From Microcoleus sp. bin48.metabat.b7b8b9.023 (GTDB taxonomy: Bacteria > Cyanobacteriota > Cyanobacteriia > Cyanobacteriales > Microcoleaceae): 64,000 bases of DNA. The stretch covers positions 1 to 64,000 of the forward strand of contig NZ_JAAFKG010000004.1 in assembly GCF_013299185.1 (NCBI RefSeq). The letters run 5' to 3'. The notes beneath the pieces were generated by a model. It saw only the letters and a list, made by a program, of their open reading frames with translations. It did no database searches and was not told where the DNA came from. This document shows, one piece after another, positions 1 through 8,520 of this stretch (the stretch's first letter is position 1; every line of letters starts with the position of its first letter). The position numbers and the translations under genes are program-made.

Positions 1-117
1 AGAATGGACTACTGGGTAATGCTGAGTGACCGAGATAGTTGAGTATTTCTACTCATTTTTGTCTCGGATGATTCACTTTTACTCCCTCAATCCCCCTATG
101 TGCCAGTTGGGGGTGCG

Positions 118-398
118 GAATGTGGGCTAAAACAGCTAAGACCATGGTCACTTTGAGTCATTATCATTTCCAGCAAATGTTGAAGCATCAAGCTGCTGTT
201 AAATATGGCAGTTTTGTAGTAGGCATAACGGAAGAATAAACATCAAAAACCCGTTCAAAGTGTGGACAGAAATTCAAATGGCGCTTTCAATATCTTGTTG
301 AAAGCTTTGAGAGATACCTCCTTGACAGGAGAGCTTGCAGCTTTTTCTGTATTGCCATACACGGTAGTATCAGGCTTAGTCCTGGATTTGCCGGGTTA
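118..398 (+). pseudogene. Decayed TnpB (IS605/IS1341-type OrfB) C-terminal remnant
   Basis: Reading from about 118, the frame gives a TnpB-like C-terminal stretch (LSHYHFQQMLKHQAAVKYG, then VVGITEE, a TAA stop where the family has Tyr, then TSKTRSKCGQKFKW). The zinc-ribbon interior is missing, and the rest continues in another frame as GAFNILLKALRDTSLTGE up to a stop at 396-398. A nonsense codon, a deletion and a frame change make it non-functional. It is unrelated in sequence to the intact tnpB at 16.8-17.9 kb. The upstream part of the gene is not visible in the first 117 bases. The assignment rests on the SKT-x-S-x-CG and NGA-x-NILLKAL family patterns. Confidence 0.7.
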
Positions 399-457
399 AA
401 TGTATCTGTTCGGGATTACGGTTACAGATTCGATCGCAATACGCTTGGGATCTCAAT

Positions 458-545
458 ACCGGGCGGTTTCAACCGCGTCAATACAAACACTCACGCGACG
501 GGAGCGGGTTAAAGAATAAGGTAAGATGCGGTTGAAACCGCCGTC
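458..545. repeat. Interspersed hairpin repeat (GCGGTTGAAACCGC family), copy 1
   Basis: A short element bounded by gcggtttcaaccgcgtc on the left and gcggttgaaaccgccgtc on the right, so the two ends are inverted copies and each contains its own small palindrome. The same end motif recurs at 1691-1822, 22034-22086, 39686-39822 and 40945-41192, always between genes. This copy lies just downstream of the gamma-glutamylcyclotransferase-like gene on the minus strand. Confidence 0.7.
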
Positions 546-550
546 TTATC

Positions 551-955
551 TTATTTTGTGAAAAACCGATTTTCCCACGTCCCATCGGGCAGCCAGATGC
601 CTCCTAGAGCGCGAACGCGATCGGGTAACATGAAGTATGTCCAAGCTGTGCCTAGAGGTTTGAGGTGTCGATCGCAAATTTCGATTTCTTCCCGCTGATA
701 TTCGTTTTGGGTCGGTTCCCGCAGCGGATGATAGTCTTCCAGTCTGTCTAAATCGTGCAAAATAGCGGAATTCGCGAAACAGAGGAGAAAACCGCAGACG
801 ATGCCCTCTCCGGCCACCATTGCAGGATAGCCGATCGACAGTGCAAAAAGTTGGCCGCGGGCGATCGCGGGCAAAGCATCCACAACCTTTCCCTCGCAGT
901 AGCGCAGATAGTTGCACTCCCCCGGTTTGAGAGTGCCGTAGACAAAGACTTTCAT
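551..955 (-). CDS. Gamma-glutamylcyclotransferase-like (AIG2/GGCT family) protein
   Basis: 134 residues, the usual size for the family. The N-terminus MKVFVYGTLKPGE holds the YGTL substrate-binding signature, and the central DRLEDYHP segment supplies the acidic residue (Glu in LEDY) that acts as general base in GGCT enzymes. Family members cyclise gamma-glutamyl amines or amino acids to 5-oxoproline; the substrate of this one cannot be told. It is a cytosolic single-domain protein with no signal peptide. It stands alone, and its 3' end abuts a hairpin repeat that may end transcription. Confidence 0.85.
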   Translation of the reverse strand: MKVFVYGTLKPGECNYLRYCEGKVVDALPAIARGQLFALSIGYPAMVAGEGIVCGFLLCFANSAILHDLDRLEDYHPLREPTQNEYQREEIEICDRHLKPLGTAWTYFMLPDRVRALGGIWLPDGTWENRFFTK

Positions 956-1075
956 CGGGTAGGGCCTAATCGCTAGTTTTTGCTATATTAGATGCCTAAG
1001 CTAATAGTTTAAGTCTCGCGGGCGATCGCGACCGCAATCTTGATAAATTTCGTTGTTTACCCTTTCTTATAATTC

Positions 1076-1675
1076 ATGACTCTAGCAGTTAGTTTTATTG
1101 CTTTTGGACTTCGGCCCTTGTACCTGAGCTCTTTTTTGCCCGACTTACCCCTAGACGGCTTGTTTTCCACTCAAGGGATCATGGTGATGCTGCTAGCCGC
1201 CTATGCGGGGGCGATGTGGATGTTTCTCACCAGTGCTCCCAAGGTACACACGGTGATGGTATCGGATCTCGCACAGGCGAGGGAGTTCTATGAAGGTATG
1301 CTAAGCCTCCCTGTAGCAGAAGTGCCACTGCACTACTACTATAATTACGAGCAAACCTTGGGGACAACGGGTATCGACCCCCTGTATTTGTCGCCCAATG
1401 TCGGGAGGGGAACGAGCTCTCAAACGATGGGGAGTCCCGAGGGTTTGTGGTATCAGTTGATGAAAAATACGCAACTGCATATTATTAGCGGGGCTGGCGC
1501 AGGCGAAAAAAATCGCGAACGTCATGTTTGTTTCGATCGCGATTGTTTGGATCAGCTATTAATGAGAGTACAAACTCGCGGGATTAGTTATAAAATTCGC
1601 CGGGAAAAGCCGCTTAATTTTTTGGTTAAGGATTATGATGGCCGAGTGATTGAAATGGCTGAGGTTAGCAATTAG
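1076..1675 (+). CDS. Glyoxalase/VOC-superfamily-like protein with N-terminal membrane segments
   Basis: 199 residues. Residues about 1-52 contain two hydrophobic stretches (around LAVSFIAFGL and VMLLAAYAGAMWMFL), suggesting membrane anchoring. From about residue 56 the VHTVMVSDLAQAREFYEGML pattern is typical of the start of a vicinal-oxygen-chelate (glyoxalase/bleomycin resistance) module, and VKDYDGRVIEMAEV matches the end of such a fold, where the family has a metal-ligand Glu. The first metal ligand is His58 if the usual pattern holds. Substrate unknown. The gene is monocistronic and is followed by a hairpin repeat. Confidence 0.7.
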   Translation: MTLAVSFIAFGLRPLYLSSFLPDLPLDGLFSTQGIMVMLLAAYAGAMWMFLTSAPKVHTVMVSDLAQAREFYEGMLSLPVAEVPLHYYYNYEQTLGTTGIDPLYLSPNVGRGTSSQTMGSPEGLWYQLMKNTQLHIISGAGAGEKNRERHVCFDRDCLDQLLMRVQTRGISYKIRREKPLNFLVKDYDGRVIEMAEVSN

Positions 1676-1690
1676 ATCGGAGTAGAAACT

Positions 1691-1822
1691 CGGCGGTTGA
1701 AACCGCGTCTATACAAACGATGTCCGCCTCCGCGGACTGAAGATAATAACGTAAATTTAACGGCCTGTCTTCAACCCGCGGAGGCGGGTTTTGTCTGTGT
1801 AATCGCGGTTTCCAACCGCCCG
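1691..1822. repeat. Interspersed hairpin repeat (GCGGTTGAAACCGC family), copy 2
   Basis: Full-length copy of about 130 bp. Outer ends cggcggttgaaaccgcg and cgcggtttccaaccgcc are inverted, and an inner pair (gtccgcctccgcggac near the left, aacccgcggaggcgggtt near the right) forms further GC-rich palindromes. It sits between the convergent genes ending at 1675 and 1844, where it could act as a bidirectional terminator. Confidence 0.75.
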
Positions 1823-1843
1823 ATATTCTGCGTTTTTTCTTTG

Positions 1844-3121
1844 TCAATTAATCTTAGCTTCAACGCTGGATTTTTCCGCTGTGGCCGCTGCTTTAATCTC
1901 TGCAACTGTCTTGCGGCTGAAGAGTTGGAAATACGAAGAAACAAAGAATTCTTTGACTGGGAAAACAATCAAAGTCAAAGGATTGATTGTGACGATGATA
2001 TTGCGGACATCGGCTTTAGCTTGTTTGACAATTTGCTGCGCTACCCAGTCAGGAGACATAATGCCGATCGGGTTTAAGTTGCTTTTGAACGGCCCTAAAA
2101 TCAGTTTGCGGACGATACAGGGCGCATCCAACCGTCGCAGAGTTACTAAATCTCCCAGGGCGCGCTTGCTGAGTTCGTACAGGGGACTGACAGCGGGAAT
2201 CACTTCTGCTTCGGAAGTGTTGATCCAGACTTCTTTGCAAGCTATATCTTCATTAGTGCGAACTGTTAAGAAAAACAGTTCCATCAGCCGCCACGCCGAA
2301 AAAGTGTTAATTTCGTAGGAGTTTGCGATCGCCTCTCCGGTTCTTTCTTTCTGTACATTAATCCCGTGATTGATGACGAGAATATCGATTTTTTCTAACA
2401 TTTTAGCTAAATCAGCCTCTTCGCCAGCGTGCCAAGTTACGGTTTTTACAGGCAAAATCTCGCCGTCTGCATTCAAAGTAATTTCCTCATTTCCAGAGGA
2501 GAGGGCGATAACTTTTGCACCAGCTTTTTGCAGGTGTTTCAGAAGCAAACGCCCCAAGGTTCCCGATGCACCCGTGACGGCGACAGTTTTGCCTTTGAGA
2601 GAAAGTGCTGTACCCATAAGTTTATCTATTAAGGTGAAAGTACCGCAATAGTAAGCATTTTGATTGTCGAAATGATGCTTCCAGTGGTAAGGTTTATTCA
2701 CAAACCATTTACCCGGGATAGTTTGGAAGTTTCCCGGTTGGTGGGTGATGTCGGTTAACTCGTCTGCGCCTTTGATACCGATCGCGCGGGCGATCGCGCT
2801 CAACAAAAAGCTTAAAGTATAAATACAACCCGCTGCTGCGCCCCAGTGATATTCCGGCAAGGCAAAATAAGCTAAAACCCACAGCAACAAGCCCAAAACC
2901 ATCATCGCCGCAGCTTCGGGCACATCGTGACGCCAGTGCGCTTGCTTGTAAATTGTCTCGCTAACGGGCGTCAAATTCGGGCGGAAAACGCGGTGATGCC
3001 AATTGTGCAGCTTTTGCAGTGCCGGCACATAATGAGACGCGACGTGATAAAAATCTCGGATGATTTCTGCCCAACAGACAGAAGCTATTGCTAAAGCGCC
3101 GACTATCCAGTAATTTACCAT
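1844..3121 (-). CDS. Bifunctional sterol desaturase-like / short-chain dehydrogenase fusion
   Basis: 425 residues in two parts. Residues about 1-170 are membrane-spanning and rich in His motifs (HNWHHRVF, WRHDVPE, HWKHHFDN) like fatty-acid hydroxylase/sterol desaturase proteins that bind two iron atoms. From about 175, LKGKTVAVTGASGTLGRLLLKHL is a Rossmann TGxxGxxG NAD(P)-binding motif of a short-chain dehydrogenase; NHGIN stands where NNAG usually is, and the SPLYELSKRAL segment supplies the Tyr-x3-Lys pair. This architecture is a known cyanobacterial family. The reaction is not established; a lipid or carotenoid-like substrate is an inference. It sits alone on the minus strand. Confidence 0.85.
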   Translation of the reverse strand: MVNYWIVGALAIASVCWAEIIRDFYHVASHYVPALQKLHNWHHRVFRPNLTPVSETIYKQAHWRHDVPEAAAMMVLGLLLWVLAYFALPEYHWGAAAGCIYTLSFLLSAIARAIGIKGADELTDITHQPGNFQTIPGKWFVNKPYHWKHHFDNQNAYYCGTFTLIDKLMGTALSLKGKTVAVTGASGTLGRLLLKHLQKAGAKVIALSSGNEEITLNADGEILPVKTVTWHAGEEADLAKMLEKIDILVINHGINVQKERTGEAIANSYEINTFSAWRLMELFFLTVRTNEDIACKEVWINTSEAEVIPAVSPLYELSKRALGDLVTLRRLDAPCIVRKLILGPFKSNLNPIGIMSPDWVAQQIVKQAKADVRNIIVTINPLTLIVFPVKEFFVSSYFQLFSRKTVAEIKAAATAEKSSVEAKIN

Positions 3122-3150
3122 GCTCGCAGAATTTATAAATTTCAGATATT

Positions 3151-3285
3151 ATATCATGTCCGGTTAATTACCATCATAAAAACCGTTTGTAGTGAGGACT
3201 TTAGTCCTCTCTTTGATGAGGACTAAAGTCCTCACTACAAACCAATTTAATTGTTTTTTTTCGGATACTATCTGAGATCTTGTCA
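3151..3285. repeat. Hairpin element with ATATCATGTCCG terminus (MITE-like)
   Basis: Starts with ATATCATGTCCGG at 3151, then a perfect stem: gtttgtagtgaggactttagtcctc (first arm 3185-3209) pairs with its inverse at 3218-3242. The right end is degraded (cggatactat instead of CGGACATGATAT). The same core occurs at 11558-11690, 12988-13690, 29069-29195, 31798-31895 and 38577-39158. Confidence 0.7.
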
Positions 3286-3323
3286 TTTTCAAATGATAAG
3301 ATAACTCAAAATAATTTTTAGGG

Positions 3324-3947
3324 TTAGTCTGGCAATTGACTCAGGCGTTTTAAAATCTGCAAAACGCGGTACAATTCATTGCCGGGATTGGAAACAACAA
3401 ATTCAGGCGATCGGGCATACTGCAAAGTTTCGCCTCTGACTAATTTGACAAAACTGAAGTTAGCACCTGTGGAAATCATCCCAAAAGTAGGAGTTTCTGG
3501 ATTCGGATCTGCCAGCATATATGTCAGGAGTTGGGAAAGTGCTTCGTCAGTTGAAAACGAAAGTTGTTTAGATTCAATTACTGTCACCCACAAGTTTGCT
3601 TTCATAATCAGGATATCTATTCTACCTTCGATGATTCTGCCTTCGTCTTCTTCTTGAATTGCGATGGATTTTTCGGCTTTTACTTGAAAAGGAGACTCAA
3701 AGAGACCGGCAATAAACAAAATCGGGCTGATGATTGTTAGCTTGACTGCATTCTCCAACACAGGCGGGGTGTCTACTAAGTTAAAGTATATGTCTTGGAC
3801 GCGATCGAGTAATTGTTTCTCAAAGTCAGCTACTTCCGGCAAGTTTTCTTGCCATTCTCGGAAAAATTCTTGATTCCGAACTCGCTGCAAACCGAAGTTA
3901 TCAATTAAATAGCGGAGGTTAATATCTCTTGCTTGTAGTTTTTGCAT
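3324..3947 (-). CDS. Restriction-endonuclease-like (type I HsdR N-terminal-like) protein
   Basis: 207 residues. The central segment GRIDILIMKANLWVTVIESKQ has the PD-(D/E)xK nuclease layout (Asp, then Glu-Ser-Lys), similar to the N-terminal nuclease domain of type I restriction R subunits. There is no helicase part and no modification or specificity gene nearby, so this is a stand-alone small protein of a kind common in cyanobacterial genomes. DNA cleavage is plausible from the motif but not shown. It is followed on the same strand by the deacetylase gene, with more than 100 bases between them. Confidence 0.7.
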   Translation of the reverse strand: MQKLQARDINLRYLIDNFGLQRVRNQEFFREWQENLPEVADFEKQLLDRVQDIYFNLVDTPPVLENAVKLTIISPILFIAGLFESPFQVKAEKSIAIQEEDEGRIIEGRIDILIMKANLWVTVIESKQLSFSTDEALSQLLTYMLADPNPETPTFGMISTGANFSFVKLVRGETLQYARSPEFVVSNPGNELYRVLQILKRLSQLPD

Positions 3948-4080
3948 GAGGATTGATAAAAGTTTTTATGTTATTCATAAGTTTAGCACGATCGGGATTT
4001 TGAACCGCAGATAAAGGCAGATTAACGCGGATGTAGGCGAAGCCTTCCCGAAGGGTACGCAGATGAAATAGGATGTCTGT

Positions 4081-4977
4081 TTATGGGGATTTACGATCGC
4101 CCTTTTCCTGTTTTTGTGCAGCTTGGATTTCTAGTAATTGCGGCACTGTTACAAAACGGTATCCTTGCTGTTTGAGTTTGGGAATGATTACAGATACGGC
4201 CTCGACTGTTTGCTGGCGATCGCCACCGCCGTCATGCAACAATACGATCGCCCCCGATATCGCTTGGGATAGCACCGTACTGACGATCGCAGATGCCGGA
4301 GGTTGCGAAAAGTCCTTAGGATCGATCGACCACATCACCACCACATAATTTTTCTTTTTGGCGTAATCCGCAAAACCGTTATTTAAGCGCCCACCGGGAG
4401 GACGAAACAACAAACTTTTCGCCCCAGTCGATCGATAAATATGAACACCAGTATTATCAATTTCATCGGCTGCTGTTTTTTCCGTGACGTTGTGATAAAA
4501 GTGATGCCAAGTATGATTGCCGATCGCATTTCCGGCCTTTACTACTTGTTTAGCAATTTCTGGATTCTCTCGCAAATTTGCACCCAAGCAGAAAAACGTA
4601 GCTACCGCGTTATGTTTCTGCAATATTTTTAATATTTTCAAAGTTTCCGCAGTTGGGCCATCATCAAAAGTCAGGGCGATAACTTTCGAGTTGTTGATAC
4701 TTACTTGGTAAACAATTTGTCCGCGAAATTGCGCTGGTGGTGCGAAAACCAAAGGTTCTACGAGAGGTTTCGGAGACGGAGTTGCGGCGGGAGAAGGGAG
4801 TATTTGGGGTTTGGGCGGTTTCAGCAGGTTTGGCGGGGGATTGCCAAAAGGGGGGATTTGGGCGATCGAATTTGAATTCGCAGTTTTTAAGCGATCGGGA
4901 AACAGTAAAATTAGGGCGAGCGCTGCGACAAGTATAAACGTTTGAATTGCAGATTTTTTAGTGAATTTGCGAGTCAT
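4081..4977 (-). CDS. Polysaccharide deacetylase (NodB homology domain) family protein
   Basis: 298 residues. A basic N-terminus plus hydrophobic segment (SAIQTFILVAALALILLFP) gives a membrane anchor or signal, followed by a Pro-rich linker. The NodB domain starts around residue 100: ALTFDDGPT (catalytic and metal Asp), GNHTWHH (HxxxH-type metal ligands), RPPGG (Arg motif) and WSIDPKDF. These motifs are all intact, so an active carbohydrate N- or O-deacetylase acting in the envelope or periplasm is likely. Targets in such enzymes include peptidoglycan and exopolysaccharide; which applies here is unknown. Confidence 0.88.
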   Translation of the reverse strand: MTRKFTKKSAIQTFILVAALALILLFPDRLKTANSNSIAQIPPFGNPPPNLLKPPKPQILPSPAATPSPKPLVEPLVFAPPAQFRGQIVYQVSINNSKVIALTFDDGPTAETLKILKILQKHNAVATFFCLGANLRENPEIAKQVVKAGNAIGNHTWHHFYHNVTEKTAADEIDNTGVHIYRSTGAKSLLFRPPGGRLNNGFADYAKKKNYVVVMWSIDPKDFSQPPASAIVSTVLSQAISGAIVLLHDGGGDRQQTVEAVSVIIPKLKQQGYRFVTVPQLLEIQAAQKQEKGDRKSP

Positions 4978-5118
4978 GCACTGTACTATTTGCTGTTAAC
5001 GATCTAATTATCGCTTACAGCTTTGCCAGCTTGAGAGTTGGCTAAATTAAGTTTTGTTTAAAAACAGCCATTTACGCCACGCCAAAACCTTCAGCTAAAA
5101 GTTGGGCGAATCTTAAAA

Positions 5119-6060
5119 TTATTGTATTTTGGGGCCAATATACCCAATGATTATTTTTCCCGGCCCTAATTCTGTGCAGAAATGAAGTCGCCAAGCTCCC
5201 GGTGTCATGCGGACGTGCAAACTGAAAATACGCTTTGTTCCGTCAAGACATTTAATATTTAGTTGCTCTCTAAACTGCTTAAGTCTTGACTCACTTTCTG
5301 GAGATACCTTGCTAGGAAGATTATCTAAATCGAGCGATCCGTCTGTCCAATTTTTTGATAATTCATCAAGTTCAAATAACTTTCTGAGAACTTGTCGTAA
5401 CATAGTTGGATCGACAACGCTTTGTATCTGTTCGCTAAGGCGATCGCAAAATTCCAGGCTGGAGAATAACTCAGCTCGACGGTTCCAAAGCTCTAAACCG
5501 TCAACAACTCCTGTTAGCTGGCGCTTCTGAATCCAATCATCGTGTTCGATAACGTGGTTTTTCTGACTAGCATGAATAACCTCTACAATTTCTTCTATTA
5601 TCTCCCCATTCTCATCAATTTGTGTTAGTTCTAACTTAATGCGACTACCATTCCACAGCGAATCTGAATTCAGACTAATTGCCAATGTTTCAAGATAGTG
5701 AGCAACTTTAAAGCCTTCTGCTTGGCTCCCCTGTAAACTTAACTCACAATCTGGATCTTCAACTTTTATTTTAATCTTTAGATCGGGAATATCAACGGAT
5801 AAAGGAGTTTTAGTTGCCAGAGTTCTCAGAAAAGTCCGCTCTTCTCTATTAACTTGAGAATCGTTGCGCCAACGAGAAAGAGGATAGTTTTCTGCGAGAA
5901 CCATAGCATGAAAATCTGCTTGAGTGCGGATTCCCTTCAGTCCGCAGCCTTTAGCTTCACGCATCGTACTAATCAATTCTGACATCCATTGTTGTGCTGT
6001 AGAAATATCAGGAGCAAGATTTCGCGCAGATAGTTCATTAAACACCATCTCCAAATCCAT
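5119..6060 (-). CDS. Uncharacterised protein, third gene of the DUF262/ATPase operon
   Basis: 313 residues, not recognised as a named family. It begins 3 bases after the stop of the upstream ATPase gene, so the two are translationally linked. It is soluble and mostly acidic, without transmembrane segments. The last 40 residues (RIFSLHVRMTPGAWRLHF, then GKIIIGYIGPKI) form alternating strands that resemble the end of small RelE/ParE-like folds; this is a visual impression only. Its conserved place behind an OLD-like ATPase suggests an effector or partner. No catalytic motif was identified. Confidence 0.75.
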   Translation of the reverse strand: MDLEMVFNELSARNLAPDISTAQQWMSELISTMREAKGCGLKGIRTQADFHAMVLAENYPLSRWRNDSQVNREERTFLRTLATKTPLSVDIPDLKIKIKVEDPDCELSLQGSQAEGFKVAHYLETLAISLNSDSLWNGSRIKLELTQIDENGEIIEEIVEVIHASQKNHVIEHDDWIQKRQLTGVVDGLELWNRRAELFSSLEFCDRLSEQIQSVVDPTMLRQVLRKLFELDELSKNWTDGSLDLDNLPSKVSPESESRLKQFREQLNIKCLDGTKRIFSLHVRMTPGAWRLHFCTELGPGKIIIGYIGPKIQ

Positions 6061-6063
6061 TAC

Positions 6064-7212
6064 TTACTCTCCTTGCACCGCAGGTTCCAACAAAATCTCC
6101 AAGCTATTGTCCCACTCATCAAAAAAACCATCCGGCCAGCGATCGATTCGTCCGTTGCGATCGATTTTAGGAGATACTACATCAGTCACAGCTTGTCCTT
6201 CTTTATTTTGACGCTGGAAGTAATGCAACTGAACATCTTTCGGGTCAAGTTTACCCCCGTGAACCGCAAGACGAATCCCATTTAAAACATGATCGCTGTG
6301 AGTTTCTATCACAACTTGAACTCCACCGCTAGCTGCTAAAGCTAATAATTGACCCATTTTAACTTGTCCTTTGGGATGCAGATGAGCTTCAGGGTTTTCA
6401 ATTAAAATGATTGTACCAGGTGTTGATGCAAGTGCCGCTACAATAATTGGTAAAGTGTAGCTAATTCCAAATCCCACATTAGTTGCACGGTAAGGATTGC
6501 TATCTCCATAGGAATATTGAACACTCATCAAATCAACATCATATTTAGTCTCAATTTTAAGGCGGGTACCTGGACTGATTTCTCCCATCCACGCCTCCAC
6601 TTGGTCTATCAATTCCATTGATTTTACTTGAACTTCGCCTGGTTCAATCTTTGATTTTACATTGGGATGACTGAGACTGCTATTAGGAATAAGTTTACCT
6701 CCTTTAAGTGAAAGAAAATGTGCGGTATATTCACCTTTAATCCCAAGTTGATCGAGGTGTCTCACTTGATGATCTGACATTTCATTAAATGGCCGAGGCC
6801 CGATCCGTTCTGCCTGAAGATAATGAAAATTATTGCCGAAAAGATTTGATTGATATACTTCTGCGCTAACTTGTTTGGAATTAATATTCAACACATCTAC
6901 CTCTTTATCATATTTGAAGCGCCATATGCCCTCGCTGTTGTTTTCCCAAACAATGTCAAAACCAATTAATTCCTCTTTTGCTCCCTCAAACAGTGCATCT
7001 TGAGCAGTGCCAATATTCACAAGATCGCCATTAAGTGCCAATCCTTTTTCTGGCAATAAACCCTGTTGATAAGATTGTCTCAGCAGCAATAGCGATTGCA
7101 ATACGGAAGACTTTCCAGTGCTATTTAGACCAGCAAGCAAAGTCAAATTTTTGAATTTCAATAGTTGATTTGCAAAAGGTTTGAAATTAAGTAAACGTAG
7201 TGAATTAATCAT
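6064..7212 (-). CDS. AAA/ABC-type ATPase with DUF3696-like C-terminus (OLD/SMC-like)
   Basis: 382 residues. Residues 1-40 (INSLRLLNFKPFANQLL, GLNSTGKSS at 28-36) give the RecF/OLD-like N-terminus and Walker A. A segment near residue 240 (VGFGISYTLPIIVAAL) matches the ABC signature region; TIILIENPEAHLHP near 268 is Walker B, followed by VVIETHSDHVLNGIR with the switch His. The C-terminal part fits DUF3696 of predicted ATPases. Its ATG overlaps the TGA stop of the upstream DUF262 gene by 4 bases (7209-7212), indicating co-translation. OLD-like ATPases of this kind recur in phage-defence loci. Confidence 0.88.
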   Translation of the reverse strand: MINSLRLLNFKPFANQLLKFKNLTLLAGLNSTGKSSVLQSLLLLRQSYQQGLLPEKGLALNGDLVNIGTAQDALFEGAKEELIGFDIVWENNSEGIWRFKYDKEVDVLNINSKQVSAEVYQSNLFGNNFHYLQAERIGPRPFNEMSDHQVRHLDQLGIKGEYTAHFLSLKGGKLIPNSSLSHPNVKSKIEPGEVQVKSMELIDQVEAWMGEISPGTRLKIETKYDVDLMSVQYSYGDSNPYRATNVGFGISYTLPIIVAALASTPGTIILIENPEAHLHPKGQVKMGQLLALAASGGVQVVIETHSDHVLNGIRLAVHGGKLDPKDVQLHYFQRQNKEGQAVTDVVSPKIDRNGRIDRWPDGFFDEWDNSLEILLEPAVQGE

Positions 7213-8360
7213 GCCAATACCTCGTTAATTATTTGTTCAATTATTCTAAATCTGTACTCAATTTTATCAGCAGCCTGAGATATAGATGTCAGAAAATCTC
7301 GATCTTCATCTACATAATAAATAAAAATTTTAATTAAATTATGCTTTTTATGCTTCAATATGTTAATTTGTTCATCGCTCAGTTGACTGAGATTAACTGA
7401 CCAACATTCAAATAATGCTTTATTAATTGGATACATTTTTATTTGGTTTTGAGATATTTTACGAAAAGCGCTTTTCCCAAAAATTTCTAATGCTGCAATC
7501 ATGGCTTTTTTAAAGTTTTTTTCAATTACTTTTAATTGTTCTTCTGGTAAATTATTTATATTAAATAAGGCTCTACTTAAAAACACATTTCTGTTATTGT
7601 CTTTATAATTTTGATAAGATGTAAGCGTAAAGGCTAAAAAACCGAGTATAAATTCCCGATCGTCCATCCGCATTTTACGCAACTTACTCAGATTAGTAAC
7701 TTGTTGGAATTCACGAGATGTAGCAAGTTTAGCCAAAAACTTTGTTGCCTTACCGGGATTGAGAGCATGGCGAAGTTCTTGAGGAGTCATTGGTAATCCC
7801 CCTGTATTAATACGTTTAAAAATATTATGTTTAACTGAAGGAGGCGTACCTTTTCCGATCAAATAAACTGTCACCTGAGTCTCTTCAATTCTTCGCTGGT
7901 ATCTGCGTTCTATTTCATCGTAAGTTTTGTCCTCTAAATTGAGCAGGTATTCTAGTCCGCATAACTTCAGTGTTTTATCGCTCATAAATTGCTTGAGAGC
8001 AGATAGCCTTTGCAATCCATCCACAACTAACCATTTATCTTCATCAGTTGCATCTATATAAAAAGCTGGTAATGGAATCCGAATCAGGATCGACTCAATC
8101 AGTCTGCTTTTAGCGTCATCTTTCCAAATGTTTGCATGGCGCTGAAAGTCGGGTGCTAAGTCAAGAGCTTCCTCATTGATTCTTCTTAGAAGTTGCTCGA
8201 TGGTTGGTTCTTTGGTAAAAATATTAATTTCATCAGGGTCATAGATCAGTTTATCTTTTTCATAAGGTTCGTCGCCATTATCTTCTTCTTGACTGAAATT
8301 TAAGTCATCAATCGAATCTTGGTTGGATACTTGCTGATATGGTTGTGGCTGACTTACCAT
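7209..8360 (-). CDS. DUF262-domain protein, first gene of a defence-like operon
   Basis: 383 residues. An acidic, disordered N-terminus (1-45) precedes a DUF262 domain: LAPDFQRHANIWK, LIESILIRIPLPAFY, DGLQRLSAL (DGLQR at 114-118, the DGQQR-type ParB/Srx-fold motif) and FKRINTGGLPMTPQELRHAL. This fold occurs in GmrSD-type modification-dependent restriction proteins and other defence NTPase-linked enzymes. No DUF1524 HNH domain follows, so the nuclease half of GmrD is absent. It heads a three-gene operon with an overlapping ATPase gene. Function in defence is inferred from family and context. Confidence 0.85.
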   Translation of the reverse strand: MVSQPQPYQQVSNQDSIDDLNFSQEEDNGDEPYEKDKLIYDPDEINIFTKEPTIEQLLRRINEEALDLAPDFQRHANIWKDDAKSRLIESILIRIPLPAFYIDATDEDKWLVVDGLQRLSALKQFMSDKTLKLCGLEYLLNLEDKTYDEIERRYQRRIEETQVTVYLIGKGTPPSVKHNIFKRINTGGLPMTPQELRHALNPGKATKFLAKLATSREFQQVTNLSKLRKMRMDDREFILGFLAFTLTSYQNYKDNNRNVFLSRALFNINNLPEEQLKVIEKNFKKAMIAALEIFGKSAFRKISQNQIKMYPINKALFECWSVNLSQLSDEQINILKHKKHNLIKIFIYYVDEDRDFLTSISQAADKIEYRFRIIEQIINEVLA

Positions 8361-8520
8361 AGGAAATACTCCTTTGTGTTGATTTTTATTACAATCCGGT
8401 ATTGTCCTAATAAAACTTAGATGACGATCCGCTCCTAACAGAAAGGAACATTTTCAAATATTATCGCACAAATAGCCTCTTATAGAGACGCTACGAATTG
8501 CGTCTCTACAAATAATTACA

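Noticed and set aside
1697..2077. 126-codon plus-strand frame over a hairpin repeat and the end of the desaturase/SDR gene
   Set aside because: Antisense shadow of a well-supported gene, beginning in a repeat.
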